Positions 15,399 to 20,846 of a stretch of 20,846 nt of DNA are shown one piece after another. Within the stretch, counting starts at the first letter, position 1; each line of letters begins with the position of its first letter. The notes below the pieces were generated by a model. It ran no database searches and was not told where the DNA came from. It was given only the letters and a program-made list of their open reading frames with translations. Position numbers and translations under genes: made by a program. Source of the DNA: Clostridiales bacterium (GTDB lineage Bacteria > Bacillota > Clostridia > Lachnospirales > Lachnospiraceae); contig JAHAJA010000050.1 of assembly GCA_018372435.1 (NCBI GenBank), forward strand, positions 1 through 20,846, given 5' to 3'.

Positions 15399-15887
15399 TT
15401 AATTATATTTACAATAATTGATATTAAAGCATATCTCTCCTCTACGATCTATTTCCATAATCATATAGGAAGGGGTACGTCCATCTTGCCTTGGTAAGGA
15501 TATACTACCTGGATTAACCAGATATGTTTCTCTTCGATACTCTACACTAGGTATGTGCGTATGTCCATACATTACAATGTCAAATCCATTCTCTAGAGCT
15601 GTCTCAAGCAAATAGTCAGTACCATAATTAACATGATAACGATGGCCATGCGTTAATAATACTCGGTAAGTACCCAATGTAACGATCTTCTCTCTCTCTA
15701 CATCAGTAAAATAATCATTGTTTCCAGATACAATGTAAGTATCACAAGTAACGAGACTACGAATGTATTCCTCCTGTCCCTCAAAATCTCCTAAGTGGAC
15801 GAATGCATCAATATGTCCAACTTTATTAATAACCCACTCCAGATAAGAAGTTCTTCCATGGGAATCACTAACGATTAATACTTTCAT
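15399..15887 (-). CDS. YfcE/MJ0936-type metallophosphoesterase
   Basis: A small metal-dependent phosphodiesterase of the calcineurin-like superfamily, 162 residues, the usual family length. All metal-binding motifs are present: D8-S-H10, G-D34, GNND (55-58), H80 in THGH, and GHTH (108-111). The physiological substrate is generally unknown for this family. ATG 15887 is chosen since GTGGAGG lies five bases upstream; an in-frame GTG at 15899 would sit on that ribosome site. It follows the pyrophosphatase gene by 16 bp and is the last gene of a three-gene operon, a common Firmicutes pairing. Confidence 0.93.
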   Translation of the reverse strand: MKVLIVSDSHGRTSYLEWVINKVGHIDAFVHLGDFEGQEEYIRSLVTCDTYIVSGNNDYFTDVEREKIVTLGTYRVLLTHGHRYHVNYGTDYLLETALENGFDIVMYGHTHIPSVEYRRETYLVNPGSISLPRQDGRTPSYMIMEIDRRGEICFNINYCKYN

Positions 15888-15903
15888 ATAAGCCTCCACT
15901 TCA

Positions 15904-16494
15904 TTAAGCAGATATTAGCTTTTTCATAGCCACTAATGCTTTACCTCTATGACTAATCTTATTCTTTTGTTCTAAGTCAAGTTCTGATGTTGTACAGTTG
16001 AATTCAGGCACCATAAAAATCGGGTCATATCCGAACCCGTTCTCTCCACGTTCTTCATATCCAATATAACCTTCTATTGTTCCACGAGTTGTAATCGTTC
16101 TACCATCTGGAAATGCACATGCGATTGCACAAACAAATCGTGCTGTTCTTTCTTCTGGTTTTGCGTCCTTTAATTGATCAATAATATATTGATTCTTAAT
16201 ACGATACGAAGTATCTTCCCCTAAGAATCTTGCAGAGTAGATTCCTGGTTGTTTATCCATATAATCAACCTCTAGTCCAGAATCATCTGCCAGAACAATT
16301 TCATTTCTCTCATTTGCAATTGTTCTTGCCTTAATTAATGCATTTTCTTCAAAGGTTTTGCCATCTTCAATGATTTCTTTATCATAACCAATGTCCTTTA
16401 ACGAAAGGATTTCATATCCTAGATCAGCCAAAATCATTCTGACTTCTCTCATCTTTCCCTCATTGCCTGTTGCAAAGATTATTCTTTTACTCAT
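15904..16494 (-). CDS. rdgB: XTP/dITP pyrophosphatase (RdgB/HAM1 family)
   Basis: A house-cleaning enzyme that hydrolyses dITP, ITP and XTP to the monophosphate and pyrophosphate, keeping deaminated purines out of nucleic acids. The 196 residues carry the family signatures: TGNEGK (9-14), FEENALIKA near 48, ADDSGLEVD with Asp70/Asp71, GENGFGYDPIF near 150, and KISHRGKA close to the end. GGAGGG precedes the ATG with a rather long 11-base spacing. It lies 31 bp behind the RNA methyltransferase and 16 bp before the phosphoesterase. Confidence 0.96.
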   Translation of the reverse strand: MSKRIIFATGNEGKMREVRMILADLGYEILSLKDIGYDKEIIEDGKTFEENALIKARTIANERNEIVLADDSGLEVDYMDKQPGIYSARFLGEDTSYRIKNQYIIDQLKDAKPEERTARFVCAIACAFPDGRTITTRGTIEGYIGYEERGENGFGYDPIFMVPEFNCTTSELDLEQKNKISHRGKALVAMKKLISA

Positions 16495-16525
16495 ATTATC
16501 ACTAACCCTCCAATATTGCAGTTCT

Positions 16526-17680
16526 TTATTCTTCTCTACTTCTTTTTGGTGGTCTAGGGCCCATAAATTGATATAGATACGTCTTTAACATACCATTATA
16601 GATTTTTCTATTCTTATCTGCCTTACGACCAATATATTTTTCTGCATCTTCAAAACTTGTAATTACGTATTCCGTCCATGTGTCAAGATTCTTGAAAGCC
16701 TGCCCCATCTCCTTATATAGAGGTGGCATCATCGCCTTCTCTTCCAAACGTTCACCATAAGGTGGATTTGTGATAATAAAACCATACTTCTTAGGATTAC
16801 TTAAATCTTTAACCGCTCTTTGTTGGAAATGTATATATTGATCTACCTCAGCCATCTGTGCATTCTCTCTTGCTGCCTTAACTATTTCTCCATCAATATC
16901 ATATCCTTGGATATTCATCTCTATGTCATGTCTAATTACGTCATTCGCCTCTTCAATTGCTTCATACCAATATTTCTTAGGAATCATCTCAGTCCAGTCT
17001 TCCGCAATAAAGGAACGATTCATACCAGGAGCAATATTCGCTCCAATCAATGCAGCTTCGATTGGTATCGTTCCGCAACCACAGAATGGATCAACTAAAA
17101 TCCGATCCTTATTCCAAGGTGAAAGAAGTATAAGCGCTGCAGCAAGTGTTTCTGTGATAGGTGCCTTACTTGTTAGCTTACGATATCCTCTTCTATGAAG
17201 TGATTCCCCTGATGTATCAATCCCTATTGTTATTTCGTCTTTTAAGAAGGTAACACGGATTGGATAGGAATTCCCTGCTTCTTCAAACCAATTCACCTTA
17301 TAAACGCCTTTTAGACGCTCTACGATTGCCTTCTTCATAATAGATTGAATATCTGATGGACTAAATAACTTACTTTTTATAGATGTAGCTTTTGCTACCC
17401 AAAACTTACCATCTACTGGTATATATTTCTCCCAAGGAACTGCCTTTGTTCCTTCGAATAATTCATCAAATGTTTCTGCCTTAAACTTAGCTACCTTTAG
17501 TAATACGCGCTCTGCCGTTCTTAAGAATATATTAGCTCTACAAAAGGCACTTTCATCTCCTGCAAATGTTACTCTACCATCATCAACTTGTACAATTTCA
17601 TACCCTAAGTCCATGATTTCTCGTTTTAAAACTGCTTCCATACCAAAATGACACGGCGCAATAAATTCATATCGGTTCAT
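16526..17680 (-). CDS. THUMP-domain class I SAM-dependent RNA methyltransferase (RlmL/YpsC family)
   Basis: Probably methylates guanosine N2 in 23S rRNA, as in the N-terminal half of E. coli RlmL. In 384 residues it has a ferredoxin-like plus THUMP region (1-155), then a Rossmann methyltransferase with DPFCGCGT (197-204) and the catalytic NPPYGER (305-311). Length fits the stand-alone YpsC-type protein. The start is ATG 17680, with GAAGGAG seven bases upstream. A TTG-initiated extension to 17740 runs through a leader hairpin and is unlikely. It is the first gene of the operon with rdgB and the phosphoesterase. Its leader (17681-17824) is about 145 nt and contains two hairpins, one terminator-like. 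Confidence 0.92.
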   Translation of the reverse strand: MNRYEFIAPCHFGMEAVLKREIMDLGYEIVQVDDGRVTFAGDESAFCRANIFLRTAERVLLKVAKFKAETFDELFEGTKAVPWEKYIPVDGKFWVAKATSIKSKLFSPSDIQSIMKKAIVERLKGVYKVNWFEEAGNSYPIRVTFLKDEITIGIDTSGESLHRRGYRKLTSKAPITETLAAALILLSPWNKDRILVDPFCGCGTIPIEAALIGANIAPGMNRSFIAEDWTEMIPKKYWYEAIEEANDVIRHDIEMNIQGYDIDGEIVKAARENAQMAEVDQYIHFQQRAVKDLSNPKKYGFIITNPPYGERLEEKAMMPPLYKEMGQAFKNLDTWTEYVITSFEDAEKYIGRKADKNRKIYNGMLKTYLYQFMGPRPPKRSREE

Positions 17681-17824
17681 TATAATCTCCTTCTTACTTA
17701 TACATACAGATAAAGCCCCTACACTAACGTTTTTAAGCAAGGGGCTCTATAGTACATATATTCCATAAAAGACAAAATGGGCAAGCCCAAATCATATATT
17801 TGTCTGTTCCTTAGTATATCCTAG
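17681..17824 (-). promoter_or_regulatory. Structured leader of the RNA methyltransferase operon
   Basis: On the minus strand the leader first forms GACAAA...TTTGTC around a TGGGC-TT-GCCCA core (17772-17805). Next comes AGCCCCT...AGGGGCT (arms 17713-17719 and 17739-17745), with TTTATC after it, like a weak terminator. This second hairpin ends 33 nt before the start codon. No known riboswitch consensus was recognised. Either hairpin could attenuate or autoregulate the operon. Confidence 0.45.
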
Positions 17825-17830
17825 TAATTA

Positions 17831-17859
17831 ATATTAAATCACTTTTTAACCGTAGTCAA
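17831..17859 (-). promoter_or_regulatory. Candidate promoter of the RNA methyltransferase operon
   Basis: Minus strand TTGACT (17859-17854), 17 bp, TAATAT (17836-17831). It lies between the rhodanese stop codon and the leader hairpins. Confidence 0.5.
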
Positions 17860-17899
17860 CAAAATTCCATCTTTTTATTTACATTATAAGCATCCCATA

Positions 17900-18202
17900 T
17901 TATCTTTCCAAAACACCTCTATACGCATGTATTCCTCCATATATATTTATTACAGAATATCCTAATGTGCATAATTCTTTTGACATTAGCATGCTCATGC
18001 TACCTCTATCGCAGTATAAGATGTATTTCTGGCCTTTATCCAATTGTTTTATATTATTCATTAAATCATCATATGGAATGCTTCTGGCTGTCGGTATATG
18101 CCCTCTTCTATAATCTGCATAATCCCTTAAGTCAATTAATATATAGCTAGAACTTTGCATATAAGTGTTCAGCGCTTTAGCTGAGATCGTTTCAAAACAC
18201 AT
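17900..18202 (-). CDS. Single-domain rhodanese-like protein
   Basis: A cytosolic sulfurtransferase-type domain that may carry sulfane sulfur on a cysteine. Starting at ATG 18202 it has 100 residues, a normal single-domain size. LIDLRDYADYRRGHIPTARS is the substrate-entry/CH2A-like motif, and YCDRGSMS is the active-site loop with catalytic Cys64. GGIHAYRG near the end is the CH2B-like motif. I choose 18202 because GGTGAT precedes it; in-frame ATGs at 18217 and 18274 would add 5 or 24 residues without a convincing ribosome site. No thiosulfate or Fe-S partner gene is nearby, so the role is open. A TTGACA near 18304-18309 (minus) may belong to its promoter, but no good -10 is seen. Confidence 0.82.
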   Translation of the reverse strand: MCFETISAKALNTYMQSSSYILIDLRDYADYRRGHIPTARSIPYDDLMNNIKQLDKGQKYILYCDRGSMSMLMSKELCTLGYSVINIYGGIHAYRGVLER

Positions 18203-18356
18203 AATATCACCAACCATTCTATTATATTTTATTCCATAAAACGTCATTTGGTGAATTAATTTTATTGAAATCACTATATTTCTATGTTTTACGACTATAT
18301 CTATGTCAAAGTCTATTTCTTTATTACATATTGTTAGTTATGTATCAAAAGAAATA

Positions 18357-18398
18357 AGCTATCGCATCAGTACCTATAAGATACCATATGCGATAGCT
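18357..18398 (-). terminator. Terminator of the Ser/Asn-rich small gene
   Basis: Perfect 11-bp arms 18357-18367 and 18388-18398 (AGCTATCGCAT and its complement), 20-nt loop, then TATTTCTTTTG on the minus strand. Confidence 0.7.
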
Positions 18399-18448
18399 CA
18401 TCCTTCTAAAATCTAATATACAAGAAATGTAATACTGTTTAAGTAATA

Positions 18449-18637
18449 CTATTTGTTGTAGTTTTGACTGTTAGAATTCTTTGTTGAGTTTTTTTCTTTA
18501 CTAGTATTTGATGCTTTGTTTTGGCTGCTAGTATTTTGACTGCTAGTATTTTGGTAGTTACTTGAATTACTTGATGAATTACTTGATGAATTACTTGATG
18601 AATTACTTGAAGAATTTTTGTTTTGGTAATTGTTCAC
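18449..18637 (-). CDS. 62-residue low-complexity Ser/Asn/Gln-rich protein
   Basis: Not recognised. The product consists almost wholly of Ser, Asn, Gln, Thr and Lys: MNNYQNKN, then four SSNS-type units, two QNTSS units, and a Lys-rich end finishing NSQNYNK. No signal peptide, Cys or hydrophobic segment is present, so it should be a soluble, disordered, basic polypeptide. Translation starts at GTG 18637, with AGGAGG eight bases upstream, and a terminator lies behind it; together these argue for a real gene despite low complexity. It stands alone between the rhodanese and a candidate small RNA. A spore-associated or surface role is conceivable but not shown. Confidence 0.65.
   Translation of the reverse strand: MNNYQNKNSSSNSSSNSSSNSSSNSSNYQNTSSQNTSSQNKASNTSKEKNSTKNSNSQNYNK
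18564..18611 (-). repeat. 12-bp tandem repeat, four units, in the small gene
   Basis: Plus-strand unit GAATTACTTGAT repeated at 18564, 18576, 18588 and 18600 (last unit with one change). A second duplication, GCTAGTATTTTG, lies next to it at about 18528-18553. Both keep the reading frame. Confidence 0.9.
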
Positions 18638-18749
18638 TTTTAGTTCCTCCTAAAAAGAAAATATTTTAATTACAGGTACTAGTATCTTCAAATAAAATAA
18701 AATTATTCATCTTTTTATCATCTTTATAAAATATATTTCAGCCAGAAAA

Positions 18750-18786
18750 CAAGTTGTGTAAGGGCTTACATAATTGTGTTTTTTTT
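18750..18786 (+). terminator. Orphan plus-strand terminator hairpin upstream of the small gene
   Basis: Arms 18750-18761 and 18766-18776 pair (one bulged G, one G-U) around GGGC and are followed by TG and eight T's. No plus-strand gene precedes it. On the minus strand it also has TTTTC after the stem, so it may be bidirectional or belong to an antisense transcript of the small gene's 5' region. Confidence 0.55.
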
Positions 18787-18885
18787 CCTTGTTTATCTCT
18801 TCCACTTACTTACTATATTAGTTATATTTACGTCCATCTAGCATATTTTTCCTAGTAAATACAAGGCTTTTTACGTTATTAACTG

Positions 18886-18914
18886 TTGCTTTTTAATAAT
18901 GATTGTTATATAAT
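18886..18914 (+). promoter_or_regulatory. Promoter of the candidate small RNA
   Basis: TTGCTT (18886-18891), 17 bp, TATAAT (18909-18914), start near 18921. A perfect -10 and no ORF downstream on this strand. Confidence 0.55.
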
Positions 18915-18920
18915 ATGAAT

Positions 18921-19040
18921 GTATTAATTGAGTTCATCCTTCAAAAGGACTCTTTAGTACACTATATAACCCCTTATTAATTATTTATACTCCCCTCATC
19001 GAAACACCGCCTTGGCTCCCCCTCGGCGGTGTTTCATTTT
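18921..19040 (+). ncRNA. Candidate trans-acting small RNA with C-rich single-stranded segments
   Basis: A promoter with a perfect -10 box and a strong plus-oriented terminator frame about 120 nt without a plausible ORF. The 5' part folds as GAG...TCCTT-caaa-AGGA-CTC (about 18930-18952). The middle is unpaired and contains ACCCC (18969) and CTCCCCTC (18990-18997). The terminator stem is GAAACACCGCC (19001-19011) with GGCGGTGTTTC (19025-19035), a C-rich loop and then ATTTTA. The T-tract lies only on the plus side, so it does not simply serve the DUF1700 gene on the minus strand. C-rich loops that pair with Shine-Dalgarno sequences are a known feature of Gram-positive small RNAs such as RoxS/RsaE; membership in a known family is not claimed. 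Confidence 0.5.
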
Positions 19041-19099
19041 ACATTCATATTAATTTATTACATAATATAGCTCAATATTTCTAATAAAAATTATTTCTT

Positions 19100-19573
19100 T
19101 TACTTTCTGGTAATTAACCTCACCAATAGATACACTAATAAAACTGGTATACCAATGCTAACAAACAATCTAATAGCTATGCTACCCAAGAATATAAGAA
19201 GCATTACAAAGAATATTAATATAGCAATACCTAGTATACGATATCGTAATGGTATTTTTCCGTCGAATGTATAAGTGTGATTATAATCTGCATTATTGTT
19301 ATACGCATCAGTTGTATCTGAATATGTCTCCTGATATGCGTTATTGTGTACATTGTTATAATTAACTTTACCTAGTTTTGAGGTTTCAATTATTGTCCTT
19401 GCTATTAATCTTGGATCCCCTAACTCTTCCATCACCTGGTCCATTGTCTTTCCGCTACTTGTTTGATTATCTATATATTCATTATAATAACGGACATTAT
19501 TTTCTATTTCTATGCTTGGAATTTCTGTATATAGACTTTCTCTTAATTCTTTGATGAATTCTTCCTTTGTCAT
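19100..19573 (-). CDS. DUF1700/HAAS-domain membrane protein
   Basis: The N-terminal 70 residues (MTKEEFIKELRESLYTEIP, then YYNEYIDNQTSSGKTMDQV and ELGDPRLIARTII) match the helical HAAS/DUF1700 domain. A polar Asn/Tyr-rich linker (70-105) follows, then two hydrophobic segments (about 112-133 and 135-154) ending in RLITRK. Such proteins are often encoded next to a PadR-type regulator and linked to cell-envelope stress; here no PadR gene is in the window. GGGAG precedes the ATG at 19573. The gene stands alone between the candidate small RNA and the second tRNA operon. No U-rich terminator for it is visible on the minus strand. Confidence 0.8.
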   Translation of the reverse strand: MTKEEFIKELRESLYTEIPSIEIENNVRYYNEYIDNQTSSGKTMDQVMEELGDPRLIARTIIETSKLGKVNYNNVHNNAYQETYSDTTDAYNNNADYNHTYTFDGKIPLRYRILGIAILIFFVMLLIFLGSIAIRLFVSIGIPVLLVYLLVRLITRK

Positions 19574-19623
19574 ATAAATTCACTCCCTTCTTACATATAA
19601 TAAAGGATTCTTCATTTGCTCTA

Positions 19624-19650
19624 AGAACATTATATATTATAAAGTGTTCT
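19624..19650 (-). promoter_or_regulatory. Dyad upstream of the DUF1700 gene
   Basis: AGAACA (19624-19629) and TGTTCT (19645-19650) flank an AT-rich centre containing TATAAT-like words on the minus strand, about 50 nt before the start codon. It could be an operator over a -10 box; no good -35 was found. The rest of 19574-19889 is AT-rich and I see no gene in it. Confidence 0.3.
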
Positions 19651-19889
19651 CGATAAATTATTTACTATTCTAACATACTATAATTATTAGGTAAATAAGA
19701 CGATAATTAATTTTCTATTAAAATTCGATCTATTATTGCACTTTTAGTTTAGGTTCTATAATAAATCTATAATTATTAAGCTCGAAATATGTTGAATTAT
19801 ATTGCTTACCTAAGAGGAAGCTTCTATATTATATAAAAGATACAGTTGACTCCAGACTCCTATCAAATTGACAAAATCTCTACAAACGT

Positions 19890-19919
19890 CAAAAAAACCT
19901 AGATAGTAATATCTAGGTT
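19890..19919 (-). terminator. Terminator of the second tRNA operon
   Basis: Perfect 10-bp arms 19896-19905 and 19910-19919 (AACCTAGATA and its complement), 4-nt loop, then seven T's on the minus strand. It begins within 10 nt of the tRNA-Arg 3' end. Confidence 0.9.
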
Positions 19920-19926
19920 CATGTTC

Positions 19927-20000
19927 CGTGCGTTAGAGGATTCGAACCCCCGACCTTTTGGTCCGTAGCCAAACGCTCTATCCAGCTGAGCTAAACGCAC
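19927..20000 (-). tRNA. tRNA-Arg(ACG)
   Basis: Anticodon loop CTACGGA, acceptor GTGCGTT/AACGCAC, G73. A34 would need TadA deamination to inosine. Last gene of the second operon. No encoded CCA. Confidence 0.97.
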
Positions 20001-20017
20001 ATAATATTTTATTGATA

Positions 20018-20103
20018 TGCCGGCGACCGGAATCGAACCGGTACGGGCGATTAGGCCCGCAGGATTTTAAGTCCTGTGCGTCTGCCAGTTCCGCCACGCC
20101 GGC
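20018..20103 (-). tRNA. tRNA-Leu(TAA)
   Basis: Class II tRNA with a long variable arm (GGGCC..-type stem), anticodon loop CTTAAAA, acceptor GCCGGCG/CGCCGGC, A73. No encoded CCA. Confidence 0.97.
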
Positions 20104-20108
20104 ATAGA

Positions 20109-20181
20109 TGGGACCAACAGGGCTCGAACCTGTGACCCCCTGCTTGTAAGGCAGGTGCTCTCCCAGCTGAGCTATGATCCC
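20109..20181 (-). tRNA. tRNA-Val(TAC)
   Basis: Anticodon loop CTTACAA, acceptor GGGATCA/TGGTCCC, A73. Only 5 bp from tRNA-Leu. No encoded CCA. Confidence 0.97.
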
Positions 20182-20249
20182 ATGGGATATTATAAACTGT
20201 CGTCTATAATAAGCAAGTTTTTAAATATCTTCACACTATACTTATGTGA

Positions 20250-20323
20250 CGACCCAGAAGGGACTCGAACCCTCGACCTCCGCCGTGACAGGGCGGCGCT
20301 CTAACCAACTGAGCCACTAGGCC
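20250..20323 (-). tRNA. tRNA-Asp(GTC)
   Basis: Anticodon loop CTGTCAC, acceptor GGCCTAG/CTGGGTC with G-U pairs, G73. No encoded CCA. Confidence 0.97.
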
Positions 20324-20372
20324 AAACTAAAATCATTAATACAATTTAACAAAAATTTATTTCATAACTAAA

Positions 20373-20446
20373 TGGACCTTCGGGGACTCGAACCCAGGAC
20401 CGACCGGTTATGAGCCGGTTGCTCTAACCAACTGAGCTAAAGGTCC
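20373..20446 (-). tRNA. tRNA with CAT anticodon: elongator Met or Ile2
   Basis: Anticodon loop CTCATAA, acceptor GGACCTT/AAGGTCC fully paired, A73, so not an initiator tRNA. Whether C34 is converted to lysidine (Ile2) cannot be told from sequence by eye; the acceptor and D-arm recall Bacillus tRNA-Ile2. The T-stem has one U-C mismatch (50-64). Confidence 0.93.
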
Positions 20447-20483
20447 AAACTCTAAATACTAGCACGTACTTATTGCTAATATA

Positions 20484-20556
20484 AGCCGACGATCGGACTT
20501 GAACCGATAACCTGCTGATTACAAGTCAGCTGCTCTGCCAATTGAGCCACGTCGGC
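20484..20556 (-). tRNA. tRNA-Thr(TGT)
   Basis: Anticodon loop CTTGTAA, acceptor GCCGACG/CGTCGGC, U73. A 7-bp hairpin (AAGCTAA/TTAGCTT, about 20567-20584) lies between it and tRNA-Glu and may mark processing. No encoded CCA. Confidence 0.97.
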
Positions 20557-20625
20557 ATATAAATCTAAGCTAAAACCTTAGCTTTTAAATAAATATGTCA
20601 TCAAATCTTAATTAAAAGACTTGAG

Positions 20626-20697
20626 TGACTCCAAGGGGATTTGAACCCCTGTTACCGCCGTGAAAGGGCGGTGTCTTAACCGCTTGACCATGGAGCC
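20626..20697 (-). tRNA. tRNA-Glu(TTC)
   Basis: Anticodon loop CTTTCAC, acceptor GGCTCCA/TGGAGTC, A73. No encoded CCA. Confidence 0.97.
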
Positions 20698-20765
20698 AAT
20701 TACTTTTGTATCATGCAAACCTAACTAGTTCCACATGTTCTGTTTTGAACAACTATTGTTGTTAA

Positions 20766-20837
20766 CTCCCCGAGCGGGGCTCGAACCTGCAACACCACGG
20801 TTAACAGCCGTGTGCTCTACCATTGAGCTATCGAGGA
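20766..20837 (-). tRNA. tRNA-Asn(GTT)
   Basis: Anticodon loop CTGTTAA, acceptor TCCTCGA/TCGGGGA, G73. The T-stem has an A-C mismatch (51-63). It ends nine bases from the window edge; the operon promoter and any further genes lie beyond. Confidence 0.95.
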
Positions 20838-20846
20838 AAAATCAAC

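Noticed and set aside
17681..17899. RNase P RNA gene next to the ypsC-like gene, as in Bacillus
   Set aside because: The gap is about 220 bp, too short for RNase P RNA, and the conserved P4 words are not seen.
18520..18640. Short repeats as a possible CRISPR array
   Set aside because: Units are 12 and 15 bp, adjacent without spacers, and in frame within a small gene. No CRISPR array or cas gene is in the window.

Overview
The window reads as AT-rich chromosome of a Gram-positive, anaerobic plant-polysaccharide degrader of the Lachnospiraceae type, resembling Lachnoclostridium (Clostridium) phytofermentans. The clues are strong AGGAGG ribosome binding sites, consensus sigma-A promoters, Clostridia-style multidomain secreted mannanase architecture, a BaiCD-type enoate reductase and tRNA genes without encoded CCA. 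The species name is an inference.

Layout from left to right. (1) Positions 1-91, read on the minus strand, match the 5' end of a bacterial group IIC intron. It sits directly behind the U-tract of the terminator of a large secreted GH5 mannanase (177-3788). The mannanase has a consensus promoter and a leader of about 220 nt with a terminator-like hairpin. (2) An orphan sodium-pump decarboxylase beta subunit (4249-5460) is preceded by an unlisted 44-codon membrane protein gene (5578-5712). Divergent to them is a LysR regulator (5894-6817); the two predicted promoters share one -35 region. (3) A redox locus holds an SDR dehydrogenase (6959-7735), a 142-bp inverted-repeat element, and a 936-residue fusion of an old-yellow-enzyme/FAD reductase with an acetoacetate decarboxylase-like domain (7950-10760). 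A PucR-type regulator carrying an 18-bp tandem repeat is divergent (10931-12580).

(4) A housekeeping stretch on the minus strand contains rplM-rpsI with a structured leader and a fully consensus promoter. Next is a seven-gene tRNA operon (Pro-Gly-Arg-His-Gln-Lys-Leu, in transcription order) with a tRNA-Lys 3' relic. A three-gene operon follows: RlmL-type RNA methyltransferase, RdgB-type XTP/dITP pyrophosphatase and YfcE-type phosphoesterase. (5) A run of small genes holds a rhodanese, a 62-residue Ser/Asn/Gln repeat protein and a DUF1700/HAAS membrane protein. Between the last two lies a plus-strand promoter-terminator pair with no ORF, a candidate C-rich small RNA (about 18921-19040). (6) A second tRNA operon (Asn-Glu-Thr-Met/Ile2-Asp-Val-Leu-Arg in transcription order) runs to the right edge; its promoter lies outside.

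The strongest candidates for something undescribed are the reductase-decarboxylase fusion with its SDR and PucR partners, the C-rich small RNA candidate, the structured leaders of the mannanase and RNA methyltransferase genes, and the 44-residue partner of the orphan beta subunit. All calls come from reading the sequence; no database search was run.
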